Below, in pieces: positions 26,804 to 35,618 of a stretch of 64,000 nucleotides of DNA. Made by a program: the position numbers and the translations under genes. How positions within the stretch are numbered: position 1 is the first letter of the stretch; every line of letters starts with the position of its first letter. The stretch lies in assembly GCF_900604355.1 (NCBI RefSeq), contig NZ_UWOE01000001.1, positions 2,294,001-2,358,000 of the forward strand, given 5' to 3'. Under the pieces are notes generated by a model, which was not told the DNA's origin, did no database searches, and saw only the letters and a list, made by a program, of their open reading frames with translations. This DNA comes from Luxibacter massiliensis. Its GTDB lineage: Bacteria > Bacillota > Clostridia > Lachnospirales > Lachnospiraceae.

Positions 26804-27096
26804 TTAAAACAATATTGAATTAAGATGCCATCCCCTGTTTCTGACCGTGGAAAAAGTAACCTTTCCTGTTCCATTGTGCTCTACTACTGTAATCCCCTCT
26901 CCCCTCAAGGCTTTTAGGTTCACATTCTCTAAAATCATCTTTTTATTCAGAAAAGAAAGGGACGTTTTTCACGCTAAAACAGACATCCCTGTATGTAAAA
27001 GAGGCAGATCCAAATTTTCCTGGTTCAAATCCACTGCCCTGAGTCCTGTTTTCTTCCAGACATCCTCCCGTAGGCCATCAAATCCCTTTAGTAAAA
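26804..27096 (-). pseudogene. Decayed fragment of an ECF-type tandem ATPase
   Basis: Two minus-strand pieces in different frames. The first (27096-26969) reads ILLKGFDGLREDVWKKTGLR and on to a stop; it lines up with the linker FQGLGFKRREEMGLRPLGL of the intact ATPase at 31507-32997. The second (26938-26804) reads MILENVNLKALRGEGITVV then EHNGTGKVTFSTV, a damaged copy of the second Walker A (GHNGAGKSTFFRC). The rest of both ATPase halves is gone. It lies just past the terminator of the ABC pair, so another ECF cassette seems once to have been here. The remaining sequence of the gap 26633-27167 is the dinB promoter and that terminator. Confidence 0.6.
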
Positions 27097-27134
27097 TACA
27101 CGCCCTGTCACCTCCTTCCCCAGTGACAGGGCGT
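27091..27134 (-). terminator. Terminator of the first ABC pair
   Basis: 12-bp perfect stem ACGCCCTGTCAC (27100-27111) with GTGACAGGGCGT (27123-27134), loop 11 nt, followed on the minus strand by a T-rich stretch; 34 bp after the ABC gene stop. Confidence 0.8.
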
Positions 27135-27167
27135 ATTCCTTATCCTGGTACAGCGAATCTCAAGTCT

Positions 27168-28913
27168 TTATCCTACTCGCTGTGCCAGTTTCCAGCCTGA
27201 CGCTTCTTTCCGGGCGTTCAAAAAGTCCCGGTACAATCCCGGCTTCCCAGAAAGTTCTTCATGATTTCCTTTCTGCACGATTCTGCCGCCGTCCAGAACC
27301 AGAATCTGGTCGGCTTTCTGTACCGTTTTCATCCGGTGTGCGATCAGGATAATTGTCTTATCTCTCATCAGCGCTTCCATTGCCCTTTGCAGCTTATCCT
27401 CATTTTCCGGATCTACATTGGCGGTTGCCTCATCAAAAATAATAATGGGCGCATCTTTTAACATGGCTCTGGCTATGGAGATCCGCTGCCGCTCACCTCC
27501 CGAGAGGTTGGCGCCGCCTTCTCCTATGACCGTATCATAACCATCCGGCAATGATTGGATGAACTCATGGCAGCATGCTTTTTTTGCCGCCTCTATCACC
27601 TGGGCGCGGGTAGCCTCGGGTTTTCCGAACCGAATATTATTCTCGATGGTATCTGCAAAGAGGTACACTTTCTGAAACACCATGCTGACCTGATCCATCA
27701 GAGATTCTAATGTATACTCCCTGACATCTGTCCCCCCAATGCGGATGACTCCTTGATCTACGTCCCAAAATCTGGCAATCAAGTTACAAAGAGTCGTTTT
27801 CCCGGAGCCGGAAGGCCCAACCACAGCTGTTGTGGTTTTATCCGGAATCGTGATCGAGACATCTTTCAGAACCGGTTTCCTGTCATAAGAGAAATCTACA
27901 TGTTCAAAGGTGATTCCATGATTCTTTGTCCGTATACTCCGGCCGGTTTCATCCATTTCCGGGATTTCGTTGATCTGATCCGCATGGTCAATGGAACTTC
28001 CCACCACCCGCAGGCCTGCCATAGCGCTTCCGGCAGACTGTATCTGAGAAAACACCATAAAAGAAATAATCACTGTCATAAGCGCATCTGCCAGACCCAT
28101 GGTGCCATTGGTGAAGAAAAACACTGCCGCTCCCATAATCAGAACAGAAAACAAGTGCAGGCTCAGCTCCTGCGCAATCATGTAAGGAGTAAAGGTTTTT
28201 TCGATATCCAGATTACTCTTCCGGTTGTATTCCAATGCTTCCCGCAGCCTTCTGTCCCCCTTCCCGGTAAGGTTAAAGGATTTGATGACACTCATTCCCT
28301 GTAATTGTTCCAATACTGCCTCTACAAGCTGTGCCTCCGACTTCTGACGGTGGGGTGTCACGCTGGCAGACTTTTTCTCCATGGCAGAAGTAAACAGCAG
28401 ATAGAGCGCCATTCCCGCCAGGGTAAGCAGGCCGACTCTCCAGTCAAACACAATGACAAATATCATAAATACCGCAGAGTTAATCAGGCCCCCCAGGATT
28501 CCTACCAACACTACCGGCCCCATCATTTCCACCACTTCCAGAACTGTTGTGGAAACACCGGTAATTTCACCCAGGCTTTTATCACTGAAATATCCCATGG
28601 GAACCCGCTTCAGCTTATCTCCGATATCAATCCGGCGGTTCGCCACCATGAAGTATCCCGCGTGGGTCTGCTGTAACTGGGTAAAACGGTTAATGGCCGC
28701 CCTTCCAAGGATACTGGCGACAAGCAGTCCCAGTGACGTCCATGCGGCCCTGTTTGTCTGATCCCCGTCAGTAAGCGCCAGCACCACAAAATAAATGGCG
28801 CTTACCTGAAACATATAAAAAACAGCATAGAAGAATCCCCAGAAAATAGATTTATTGATATTTTTTTGTTCTTTCCCCGCAAACTTCCAGATTTTTTTCA
28901 GCACTCCGATCAT
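27168..28913 (-). CDS. ABC half-transporter, YbtQ/IrtB-like (locus 1)
   Basis: 581 residues: six membrane helices (about 1-310) fused to a nucleotide-binding domain with Walker A GPSGSGKTT, signature LSGGERQRIS and Walker B IIIFDEA. The phrase ARFWDVDQGVIRIGG after Walker A is characteristic of the YbtPQ/IrtAB group, exporter-fold proteins that import metal-siderophore complexes. It overlaps the preceding half-transporter by 4 bp (ATGA) and should form a heterodimer with it. Substrate specificity is inferred from family and context (ECF cassette, AraC, iron-box-like operators); drug export is the alternative. Confidence 0.85.
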   Translation of the reverse strand: MIGVLKKIWKFAGKEQKNINKSIFWGFFYAVFYMFQVSAIYFVVLALTDGDQTNRAAWTSLGLLVASILGRAAINRFTQLQQTHAGYFMVANRRIDIGDKLKRVPMGYFSDKSLGEITGVSTTVLEVVEMMGPVVLVGILGGLINSAVFMIFVIVFDWRVGLLTLAGMALYLLFTSAMEKKSASVTPHRQKSEAQLVEAVLEQLQGMSVIKSFNLTGKGDRRLREALEYNRKSNLDIEKTFTPYMIAQELSLHLFSVLIMGAAVFFFTNGTMGLADALMTVIISFMVFSQIQSAGSAMAGLRVVGSSIDHADQINEIPEMDETGRSIRTKNHGITFEHVDFSYDRKPVLKDVSITIPDKTTTAVVGPSGSGKTTLCNLIARFWDVDQGVIRIGGTDVREYTLESLMDQVSMVFQKVYLFADTIENNIRFGKPEATRAQVIEAAKKACCHEFIQSLPDGYDTVIGEGGANLSGGERQRISIARAMLKDAPIIIFDEATANVDPENEDKLQRAMEALMRDKTIILIAHRMKTVQKADQILVLDGGRIVQKGNHEELSGKPGLYRDFLNARKEASGWKLAQRVG

Positions 28914-30652
28914 GCCACATCACCATCCTTTGCACCGATATGGGCCTCCCACATCTCCTGATACAATCTGTTTTGTTTCAAAAGCTCCTCATGAGTGCCG
29001 CTTCCTGCTATGCGGCCATCCCGGATCACAAAAATCTGGTCTGCATCTGTAATCGTAGAAAGACGGTGTGCGATTACAATGACTGTCTTTCCACATACAA
29101 GGCTTGCCACTGCCCTCTGTATCACCGCCTCATTTTCCGGATCAATATAAGCGGTTGCCTCATCCAGGATTACAATCGGTGCATTTTTTAGCATGGCTCT
29201 GGCTATGGCGATTCTCTGGCGTTCACCCCCCGAGAGGTGTGCACCGCCCCCTCCTACCCGGGTATCATACCCACTTTCTAATTGACGGATAAATACATCA
29301 CATCCGGCGGCCTTTGCCACAGCCTCCACTTCGGCATCACTTGCCTTTGGTTTTCCCATACGGATATTTTCTCTCACCGTCTCGTCAAACAGATAGTTAT
29401 CCTGAGATACAAAGGCCATCTGATCATAAAGCTGGGAAAGTGGAATCTTCCCCAGATCATGGCCGCCCAGGAGAATCCTTCCTTTTTCTACGTCCCAGAA
29501 TCCTCCGATGAGTTTGGCGATGGTTGATTTTCCGCTTCCGCTGGGCCCCACAAAGGCAGTCATACTGCCTGCGGGAATCGTAAGGGAAATATCATGCAGG
29601 ATTTCTTTGTCGTCGTGATAGCCAAAGGAAACATGCTCCACCTGGATATCCATAGAGGAAAATTGTACCTGCCGCCCGCCATGATCCTGCTCTTCCCCGT
29701 TCAGAATCGAATCCACTTCCCCCACGATTGTCCCCACCTTCGCGAGACTGTCCACAAAATCCATGGCCGCCAGCAAGGGGCCTGCAATACCAAGAGAAAG
29801 AATAATGGTGGTGATAAAGGTCTCCACAGAAAGACTTCCACGCTGGTACATCAGCCATCCTACAGGCAGGATTGTAAGCAGTGTAGTCGGTGCAACCGCT
29901 CTTGATATAGAAACCGGAAGCTGACAGCCTTTCATCCAATGATAGAAATAAGATGCATTTGCCCTCACCCGGTCTGCAAACTTTGCATAAGAATTTTTTC
30001 CCTGATTAAACGCCTTAATCACTTCAATCCCACCGATATATTCCACGATGGCCGCATTCATATCCTGTGTCACTTTCACCGATCCCTCATACTGTTCCCC
30101 ATAATTTTTCATGACCGCCATCATAAATACCATGCCTACAGGGATAGAGACCAGAGACAACAATGCCATTCTCCAGTCCAGGACGAACAAATATACCAGA
30201 ATGCATACCGGCCCCAGAATATTCGCCGTCATCTCGGGCAGTAAATGTGCCAGAGGGCGCTCCATGCTGTCCACCTGATCAACGATGATCTGTTTCATCT
30301 GCCCGCTTGGCGTATCCGTCACTGTGCCCAGCGGCATCCGGGGCAGTTTTTTCAAAATACACTCCCGTATGCTTTTTAAAATTGAAAAAGTTGCTTTATG
30401 AGACATAGCAAGAGCCAATGCATAAAGCACCCCACGGATGGCGAATCCGGCAAACGCCGCCAGGCACCACCCGGTATAAAACCTCATGTCTGTCTTTCCA
30501 GCCAGCAATCCGATAATCATCTGTGCCGCCGAATAATAGGGCAATATTCCGCACAGTACACCAATAGATGCGGAGATAATAGCTCTTATCAAGCCTCCCT
30601 GATTGTCTTTCCCCAGCTCCCACAAGCGGAGCAAAGGACTTTGTTTCTGCAT
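28910..30652 (-). CDS. ABC half-transporter, YbtP/IrtA-like (locus 1)
   Basis: 580 residues with six membrane helices and an ATPase domain (Walker A GPSGSGKST, GGFWDVEKGRILLGG, signature LSGGERQRIA, Walker B IVILDEA). Same family as its partner downstream. The ATG follows TAGGAGG. A GTTAG-N6-CTAAC operator (30672-30687) lies 20 bp upstream of the start codon, and a terminator separates it from tetR, so the pair is controlled independently of the TetR gene. IrtA's siderophore-interaction domain is absent, as in YbtP. Confidence 0.85.
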   Translation of the reverse strand: MQKQSPLLRLWELGKDNQGGLIRAIISASIGVLCGILPYYSAAQMIIGLLAGKTDMRFYTGWCLAAFAGFAIRGVLYALALAMSHKATFSILKSIRECILKKLPRMPLGTVTDTPSGQMKQIIVDQVDSMERPLAHLLPEMTANILGPVCILVYLFVLDWRMALLSLVSIPVGMVFMMAVMKNYGEQYEGSVKVTQDMNAAIVEYIGGIEVIKAFNQGKNSYAKFADRVRANASYFYHWMKGCQLPVSISRAVAPTTLLTILPVGWLMYQRGSLSVETFITTIILSLGIAGPLLAAMDFVDSLAKVGTIVGEVDSILNGEEQDHGGRQVQFSSMDIQVEHVSFGYHDDKEILHDISLTIPAGSMTAFVGPSGSGKSTIAKLIGGFWDVEKGRILLGGHDLGKIPLSQLYDQMAFVSQDNYLFDETVRENIRMGKPKASDAEVEAVAKAAGCDVFIRQLESGYDTRVGGGGAHLSGGERQRIAIARAMLKNAPIVILDEATAYIDPENEAVIQRAVASLVCGKTVIVIAHRLSTITDADQIFVIRDGRIAGSGTHEELLKQNRLYQEMWEAHIGAKDGDVA

Positions 30653-30671
30653 ATTGATTCCTCCTATCCAA

Positions 30672-30687
30672 GTTAGTTTTTGCTAAC
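30672..30687. promoter_or_regulatory. Operator box a, GTTAG-N6-CTAAC
   Basis: GTTAGTTTTTGCTAAC, 20 bp upstream of the first half-transporter ATG. One of six matching boxes between 30.6 and 44.7 kb (the others at 34347, 38013, 38035, 44497 and 44646). Resembles DtxR/IdeR-type iron boxes (core TTAG...CTAA), which is my inference for its regulator. Confidence 0.65.
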
Positions 30688-30700
30688 CTATCTTTTTATA

Positions 30701-30739
30701 AAAAGGCTGATACCTGCGGATCCTGACAGGAAACAGCCT
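30701..30739 (-). terminator. tetR terminator
   Basis: Minus strand: AGGCTG (30739-30734) pairs with CAGCCT (30709-30704), with an inner CCTG/CAGG stem, followed by TTTTT. It lies 12 bp after the tetR stop and before the ABC pair. Confidence 0.8.
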
Positions 30740-30750
30740 GATTATCGACT

Positions 30751-31377
30751 TTATGGGGTTTCGGGATTGAACACCGTAGAAAATCCCTGCATATGGTACC
30801 GGTTGAGCAGACGCACATATTTGACCGCCTCTTCTTTTCTCATATTATGGCGCACCACTTCAAACATTCCGTTAAAATAGGCGGTCACAACCATGTGGAT
30901 AAATTCCTCTGTCACCAGGCCCGACTTCACACTTTCACATCCAATGACTTCCATGTATTTATACGTGTATTCCACCTCAATATCCACCAGTTCATCCAGA
31001 AAACAGGAAAACCGGGTTCCCTCTGCACTGTCCAGCAAAATCCGGAATTCTTCAAAATGGTCGTATATATAATCCAGCATCTCCATCTGATGCTGGGAAG
31101 TATATTGCCCCATCTCACTTTTTTGGACATCCTCGTCAAAAGAATGAAAGTCTTCCTGCACTTTCAGGAATATATTCTTCAGCTCCACTGCCGCCGGCTC
31201 CACAACCGCCTGAAACAATCCTTCTTTATCTCCAAAACGAGTATAAATGGAACCCGTGCTTGTTCCGGCCTCCTGTGCAATGACACGCATCGAAGCATCC
31301 TTATAACCCTTTTCCAGAAATTCTTTTTTCGCGCGCTCCAGTACAGCTTCATATACTCCCTCAATCTGCTTTGCCAT
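30751..31377 (-). CDS. TetR-family regulator (locus 1)
   Basis: 208 residues from ATG 31377 (MAKQIEGVYEAVLERAKKEF), with AAGGTG upstream; an ATG at 31404 is the alternative. The helix-turn-helix is ASMRVIAQEAGTSTGSIYTRFGDKEGLF, shown here in part: GTSTGSIYTRFGDKEG. The C-terminal ligand domain is not diagnostic. A strong promoter with a 17-bp palindrome on its initiation region points to autorepression. It sits between the ECF cassette and the ABC pair of locus 1; its own terminator isolates it, so its control of neighbours would be in trans. Confidence 0.9.
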   Translation of the reverse strand: MAKQIEGVYEAVLERAKKEFLEKGYKDASMRVIAQEAGTSTGSIYTRFGDKEGLFQAVVEPAAVELKNIFLKVQEDFHSFDEDVQKSEMGQYTSQHQMEMLDYIYDHFEEFRILLDSAEGTRFSCFLDELVDIEVEYTYKYMEVIGCESVKSGLVTEEFIHMVVTAYFNGMFEVVRHNMRKEEAVKYVRLLNRYHMQGFSTVFNPETP

Positions 31378-31400
31378 CCATACACCTTCTTCCCATTTAT

Positions 31401-31458
31401 TCATAACACCGTTTCATAACGATGTTATGATTATACTCCCAGATAAATATTTTGTCAA
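31401..31458 (-). promoter_or_regulatory. tetR promoter and TetR operator
   Basis: Minus strand: TTGACA (31458-31453), 17 bp, TATAAT (31435-31430), both perfect. Directly after the -10 is the palindrome TCATAAC-GAT-GTTATGA (31414-31430), with an extra half-site TCATAAC at 31401-31407. This is the expected arrangement for an autorepressed TetR gene. Confidence 0.8.
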
Positions 31459-31467
31459 GAACGTATT

Positions 31468-31506
31468 GCAGCGTCCATGCACAAGTACCTTGTACACGGA
31501 CGCTGC
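31468..31506. terminator. Hairpin ending the ECF operon of locus 1
   Basis: GCAGCGTCC (31468-31476) pairs with GGACGCTGC (31498-31506); an inner ACAAG/CTTGT stem extends it. It starts immediately after the ATPase stop codon on the minus strand. The T-run is poor, so efficiency is uncertain. Confidence 0.6.
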
Positions 31507-32997
31507 TCAAACAGCCTTTAGAAAAAAATCCAGCAGCCTTTCTCTGCCGTCACGTTCTTCAATACAATAACTTTCCTGTACTTGCCCATTTTCCAAGTGA
31601 ATGACATAATTGCAGCACCGCAGGATGAATTCTGGGTCATGGGTTATGACAACAGCAGTTTTTCCGTCTTCTGTCATCCGATTCACCATCTCTGCAATCT
31701 GTCTCATGTGGAATAAATCAAGTCCGCTGGTAGGCTCATCGAATAATATCAGAGGCCTCTCTGAGGCCATAGCTGAGGCAATGGCTGCCCGCTGTTTCTG
31801 TCCCCCGGACAGTCCCATGGGATGGCAGTCTTTGTATGCAGCCAGATCCATTTCAGCCAGTATACTTTCTGCTTTCTGCCTGTCTTCCTGCTTCATACTT
31901 AAAAGAATCTCATCCATAACGCTCTCTGTAAAAAGCTGATGGTTTACATCCTGCATAACTATATAACAGCATTTGAGACGGTCTTTCCCAGAATATGATT
32001 TAGTTTGATCTTGCACTGTTCCCCTGCACCTTTTCTCCAGTCCGCCAAGGCAGCGGAAAAAGGTGGATTTTCCGGCTCCATTATGTCCGATTACAGCGGT
32101 GGCACAGCCTGCCGGGAAAACGGCTTTGGAAATATGTAAAATTTCCGGCCCTCTTTTATAAGCAAAAGAAAGCTTTTTTATCACCCATTCCCCACTGTTT
32201 CCACCTCCGGCAGGGCCTTCTATATCTTTCAGGCCATCCAGGCCAAGAGGGCGCAGCCCCATTTCCTCCCTCCGCTTAAAGCCTAATCCCTGAAACTCCT
32301 CCCAAGTGTAGTCCCCCTTGATTTCCCCGTCTTTTAAATATAGGGCGCGGTCAATTAAGCCTGACAGATAATAGAGACGATGTTCTGAAATAACAATCGT
32401 TTTTCCCTGAGATTTTAAAATGGAAAGGAGCTGGCCAAGGTCAGCAATGGCAGAACTATCCAGATTAGACGAGGGTTCATCCAGCACGTAAATCTCCGGT
32501 GAGACGGCCGCGGCCGATCCACAGGCAATCTTTTGCTTTTCACCGCCCGAAAGGGAAAATATACTTCTGTCAAGCAAAGGGGCCAGCCTCAGCTGTCTGG
32601 CAGCCTTATTCACCTGTTCCCACACAAGTCCTTCTTCCATCCCGTGATTTTCGGGGCCGAAAGCCAGCTCGCTGGTTGTGTCTACATTAAAAAACTGAGA
32701 ACGGGGATTTTGAAACACAGAACCCACCTTCAACGATATATCAAACAGTGATAATTCTCTTGTGTCTTTTCCATCCAGACAGACGGTACCCTCAAAATTC
32801 CCCTCATGATAGTGGGGAATCAGTCCATTCAGCAGACGTGTCATGGTTGTCTTTCCACAGCCAGATTCCCCACAGAGCAGGACAAAGGAACCTTTCTCAA
32901 TGGTACACGAAATATTTTTTAAGGTGCCTCCGGGCCTGCTGCCATCAGACTGTTGGCCGGCCGGATATGAGAAGCATACATTCCGACATTCAATCAT
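31507..32997 (-). CDS. ECF transporter tandem ATPase, A-A' fusion (locus 1)
   Basis: 496 residues from ATG 32997 (MIECRNVCFSYPAGQ), with GGAGGTAGGAGGT directly upstream; a longer frame to 33054 lies within the EcfT gene. Two ABC ATPase domains in one chain: Walker A CGESGCGKTT and GHNGAGKSTF, signatures LSGGEKQKIA and LSGGQKQRAA, Walker B IYVLDEP and LILFDEP. It powers an energy-coupling-factor vitamin/metal transporter together with EcfT and the S component encoded just upstream. The linker region is the part related to the pseudogene at 26.8-27.1 kb. Confidence 0.9.
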   Translation of the reverse strand: MIECRNVCFSYPAGQQSDGSRPGGTLKNISCTIEKGSFVLLCGESGCGKTTMTRLLNGLIPHYHEGNFEGTVCLDGKDTRELSLFDISLKVGSVFQNPRSQFFNVDTTSELAFGPENHGMEEGLVWEQVNKAARQLRLAPLLDRSIFSLSGGEKQKIACGSAAAVSPEIYVLDEPSSNLDSSAIADLGQLLSILKSQGKTIVISEHRLYYLSGLIDRALYLKDGEIKGDYTWEEFQGLGFKRREEMGLRPLGLDGLKDIEGPAGGGNSGEWVIKKLSFAYKRGPEILHISKAVFPAGCATAVIGHNGAGKSTFFRCLGGLEKRCRGTVQDQTKSYSGKDRLKCCYIVMQDVNHQLFTESVMDEILLSMKQEDRQKAESILAEMDLAAYKDCHPMGLSGGQKQRAAIASAMASERPLILFDEPTSGLDLFHMRQIAEMVNRMTEDGKTAVVITHDPEFILRCCNYVIHLENGQVQESYCIEERDGRERLLDFFLKAV

Positions 32998-33002
32998 ACC
33001 TC

Positions 33003-33740
33003 CTACCTCCTTACGGCCAGTATGTAAATCTGCACCGCAAATGCACCGAAACAAACGAGGAGAAAAAGAATATCCTGCACGTGAAAACCCAGCTTACAGA
33101 TATTTGTCCGTTTCACAGGCCCCCCTAATCCCCGGGTAAGTGCAGCTGCAGACAGTTCCTCCCCAATTTTTACAGAGCAGATCATCATAGGAACAATACG
33201 GTACTCAAGGACAGCTCCTGTCCTTTTGCCCCCAAAACCAATCCCCCGCATCCGCATGGCATCTCCGATGGCATTCCATTCCTCGGCTACGGTAGGAAAA
33301 AAACGAAACATAACAGACATAGGAATGGTAATCTGCCGGGGCATACAAAGCCTCTCCATAGCCGCAATAAACTCACTTACTGTGGTTGTAGTAACGACAA
33401 AATATCCCATGACCACACCTGGGGTAAATCTGAGCAGGATACCCACAACGGCTACCGCCATATAGTTCGCCCCGCCACTTAAGTATGGCAGGCCAAACAT
33501 TTCCAGACACAGACTCCCTCCAAACAATGCGATATATAGGAATGAGCCTTTCCATTTTTTTGCCGACATAAGAAGCACTAACGGAATTGCCGCCAGTACA
33601 ATTATGTAATATTGCATAATGCCTTCATAAGAGCCGCCTAAAATAAAGACAGCAATTGTAATCAGCGCCGCCATTTTTGTCCGGGGATCTAACATCATAC
33701 CCGCCTTATTTTTCTTGCTTGCAAGGAGCTCCTGTTTCAT
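33003..33740 (-). CDS. ECF transporter T component (EcfT/CbiQ-like, locus 1)
   Basis: 245 residues, about five to six membrane helices, with the coupling-helix region MRFFPTVAEEW-type (here VMFRFFPTVAEEWNAI) and the Ala-Arg-Gly motif AMRMRGIGF that docks on the ATPases. It couples ATP hydrolysis to the S component. It overlaps the S-component stop by one base and is followed at once by the ATPase, so the three are stoichiometric partners. Confidence 0.9.
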   Translation of the reverse strand: MKQELLASKKNKAGMMLDPRTKMAALITIAVFILGGSYEGIMQYYIIVLAAIPLVLLMSAKKWKGSFLYIALFGGSLCLEMFGLPYLSGGANYMAVAVVGILLRFTPGVVMGYFVVTTTTVSEFIAAMERLCMPRQITIPMSVMFRFFPTVAEEWNAIGDAMRMRGIGFGGKRTGAVLEYRIVPMMICSVKIGEELSAAALTRGLGGPVKRTNICKLGFHVQDILFLLVCFGAFAVQIYILAVRR

Positions 33741-34315
33741 TATACAATCCCCGCCCGCTCAAAATGTTTTCTGAACAGTTTCCGCCCAATCAGGCCGCCT
33801 GCAAGCCCGCTGATAAAGGCAGCTGCCAGAAGTACCGGTAAAATCCAGTCCGGCATATAAGCCATCAGCGTATCGGCATATTCCCGGCCATAGCCGGAAA
33901 GCAGACTCTGGTAATATGCATCGCGTGTCACAACGATAGGGACAAACGCGCCGATTACCCACATGGAAAAGACACCGTGAATCAAGATTTCCCGTTTTGC
34001 ATCCTTGTAGCTGCAGGCTTTCATCATAAAATCAGAGATAAGGCCAAAAACCAGTCCGGTGGGAATACACCAGAACCCCATGCCCGTCAGCAGCATGATG
34101 ATCCCCAGCAGCAGCCCGCAGATTGTAAGCATCCAGAACTTTCGAATTTTAGAAAAAAACAGCATCATGGGAACCCCCCCGGCCAAAGGCACAATCACAC
34201 TGATCAGTGGAATAAAAATCGGAATAAAACCGATGGATGCCGCCGCAAAAATGACGATAAAATAAATCGCCGTAAAAATACCAATATTGATTAAATCCTT
34301 TCCCTGCAATTTGTG
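33740..34315 (-). CDS. ECF S component, MptD/Trep_Strep family (locus 1)
   Basis: 191 residues, six membrane helices, starting at ATG 34315 (MHKLQGKDLINIGIFTAIYF) after AGGAGG; the longer frame to 34357 would begin inside the operator box. The C-terminal RKHFERAGIV is shared with the locus 2 paralogue (GKHFRPAGVV) and is typical of the MptD-family putative S components (TIGR02185). The substrate of this family is not established; pairing with YbtPQ-like transporters suggests a metal or metallophore. Confidence 0.85.
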   Translation of the reverse strand, partial: HKLQGKDLINIGIFTAIYFIVIFAAASIGFIPIFIPLISVIVPLAGGVPMMLFFSKIRKFWMLTICGLLLGIIMLLTGMGFWCIPTGLVFGLISDFMMKACSYKDAKREILIHGVFSMWVIGAFVPIVVTRDAYYQSLLSGYGREYADTLMAYMPDWILPVLLAAAFISGLAGGLIGRKLFRKHFERAGIV

Positions 34316-34346
34316 CATTGCCAAACCTCCTGAAGCACTTATTTTT

Positions 34347-34362
34347 ATTAGTTGCAACTAAC
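34347..34362. promoter_or_regulatory. Operator box b
   Basis: Read on the minus strand: GTTAG-TTGCAA-CTAAT, containing the perfect 14-bp palindrome TTAGTTGCAACTAA (34348-34361). It lies 32 bp upstream of the locus 1 ECF S-component start, in the region divergent to araC. Confidence 0.65.
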
Positions 34363-34460
34363 CATCTGTAAGAATATCACACCTTGAACCATGCTTCTAT
34401 GCACATATCAGTATTTTAGGCCCAAACAGCAAGGAGTTTTCTGTCCTGCATGAATATCAA

Positions 34461-34489
34461 TTGACCGGAAATTCAAGTACCTTTATAAT
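34461..34489 (+). promoter_or_regulatory. Promoter of the locus 1 araC gene
   Basis: TTGACC (34461-34466), 17 bp, TATAAT (34484-34489), 33 bp before the proposed start codon. Confidence 0.75.
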
Positions 34490-34521
34490 TACATCAGTAA
34501 GGAGCGAAGGAGGTGGAGGAG

Positions 34522-35502
34522 TTGGACGGTATCGTAAGCAGCATATTAGAAAACAGCAATGCTATTTCAGGAGTAACGTTCAAAAACAGCCCAAACAGCC
34601 AGGAACTACTTTTAGATCATGGCTCTGGAAAAGGGCGCATGGTTTTTCACACACTTTTTCCAGGACTGACCCTTGCCTATATATATGTGCGGGCGTCTGC
34701 ATGGCCAGAGTCTGACGCAAATTCAGAATTAAAGCTGCTGCAGATAAACTACTGCATTTCCGGCAGGAGTGAATTGTTATTAGATGACAATACCTACATG
34801 TACCTGAAGGAAAACGATTTCTGCATCAGCAGGCAGACGGCACAGAAGGAATATATTTTCCCCACCGGAGGATACCAGGGAATCAAAATATATTTGGATT
34901 TACCCCTCCTCTTACAGTCCTGCCCTCAAATCACAGAACTCTTCTCCATCGACTTCACCCGGTTGCAGGATGCCTACTGCGGCAAAAAGAGAACTTATAT
35001 CAATGAAGCCGGCTGCAGATTAAAAAACATTTTTTTGCGGCTTTGGCAGCTCTCAGAGAACCCCTCTGCCTTTTACATGCAGATTGACACCCTTGAGCTG
35101 CTCTATCAGCTTCTATATATGGAAAACCGCCCTTCCAAAACTTGCGGATTCTATACAGAAACCCAAGTAGAGATTGCCAAACGAACAGCACACATTCTTT
35201 CCGGCGATCTCAGGCAGCATATTCCTGTACATCAAATTGCTAAAAGTTTTGCGGTCAGCGAGACGAGCCTGAAAAACTATTTCCGGGGCGTATATGGCAA
35301 GAATATCTCAGTCTACCTGCGTGAATTGCGTATGGACACTGCTGCAAATCTACTTTCTCATACAAAACAGTCAATCGCTGAAGTTTCTGAGCAAGTGGGG
35401 TATTCCAACCAAGGGAAGTTCGCCGCTGTATTCAAGAGGCAATTTGGGATATCACCCTTGGAATACCGGAGGTCAAAAAGATTAGATAAAATAAGCCGGT
35501 GA
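34522..35502 (+). CDS. AraC-family regulator, YbtA-like (locus 1)
   Basis: 326 residues. I prefer the TTG at 34522, 8 bp after AAGGAGG; a GTG at 34513 overlaps that site. The N-terminal two thirds form a ligand-binding domain (INYCISGRSELLLDDNTY, FCISRQTAQKEYIFP). The C-terminal AraC domain has IAKSFAVSETSLKNYFRGVYG and QVGYSNQGKFAAVFKRQFGISP. It is divergent from the ECF cassette. In yersiniabactin-type loci an AraC protein (YbtA) senses the metal-siderophore and switches on uptake, which is the model I favour. Its stop codon lies inside a terminator stem. Confidence 0.87.
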   Translation: MDGIVSSILENSNAISGVTFKNSPNSQELLLDHGSGKGRMVFHTLFPGLTLAYIYVRASAWPESDANSELKLLQINYCISGRSELLLDDNTYMYLKENDFCISRQTAQKEYIFPTGGYQGIKIYLDLPLLLQSCPQITELFSIDFTRLQDAYCGKKRTYINEAGCRLKNIFLRLWQLSENPSAFYMQIDTLELLYQLLYMENRPSKTCGFYTETQVEIAKRTAHILSGDLRQHIPVHQIAKSFAVSETSLKNYFRGVYGKNISVYLRELRMDTAANLLSHTKQSIAEVSEQVGYSNQGKFAAVFKRQFGISPLEYRRSKRLDKISR

Positions 35503-35525
35503 AGAATCCTCTCTCACCGGCTTAT
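35491..35525. terminator. Terminator overlapping the araC stop codon
   Basis: 12-bp perfect stem (35491-35502 with 35514-35525). The TGA of araC (35500-35502) is the last triplet of the left arm. On the minus strand the stem is followed by TTTT, so it also serves the convergent reductase operon. Confidence 0.75.
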
Positions 35526-35618
35526 ATCTCAAAATATTACTGTTCACATTACCTGTGTATACTAACCCAGAATACTATATTCACAGACACAAGGGCCTAA
35601 GTCTGCCATCTGCTTGTG

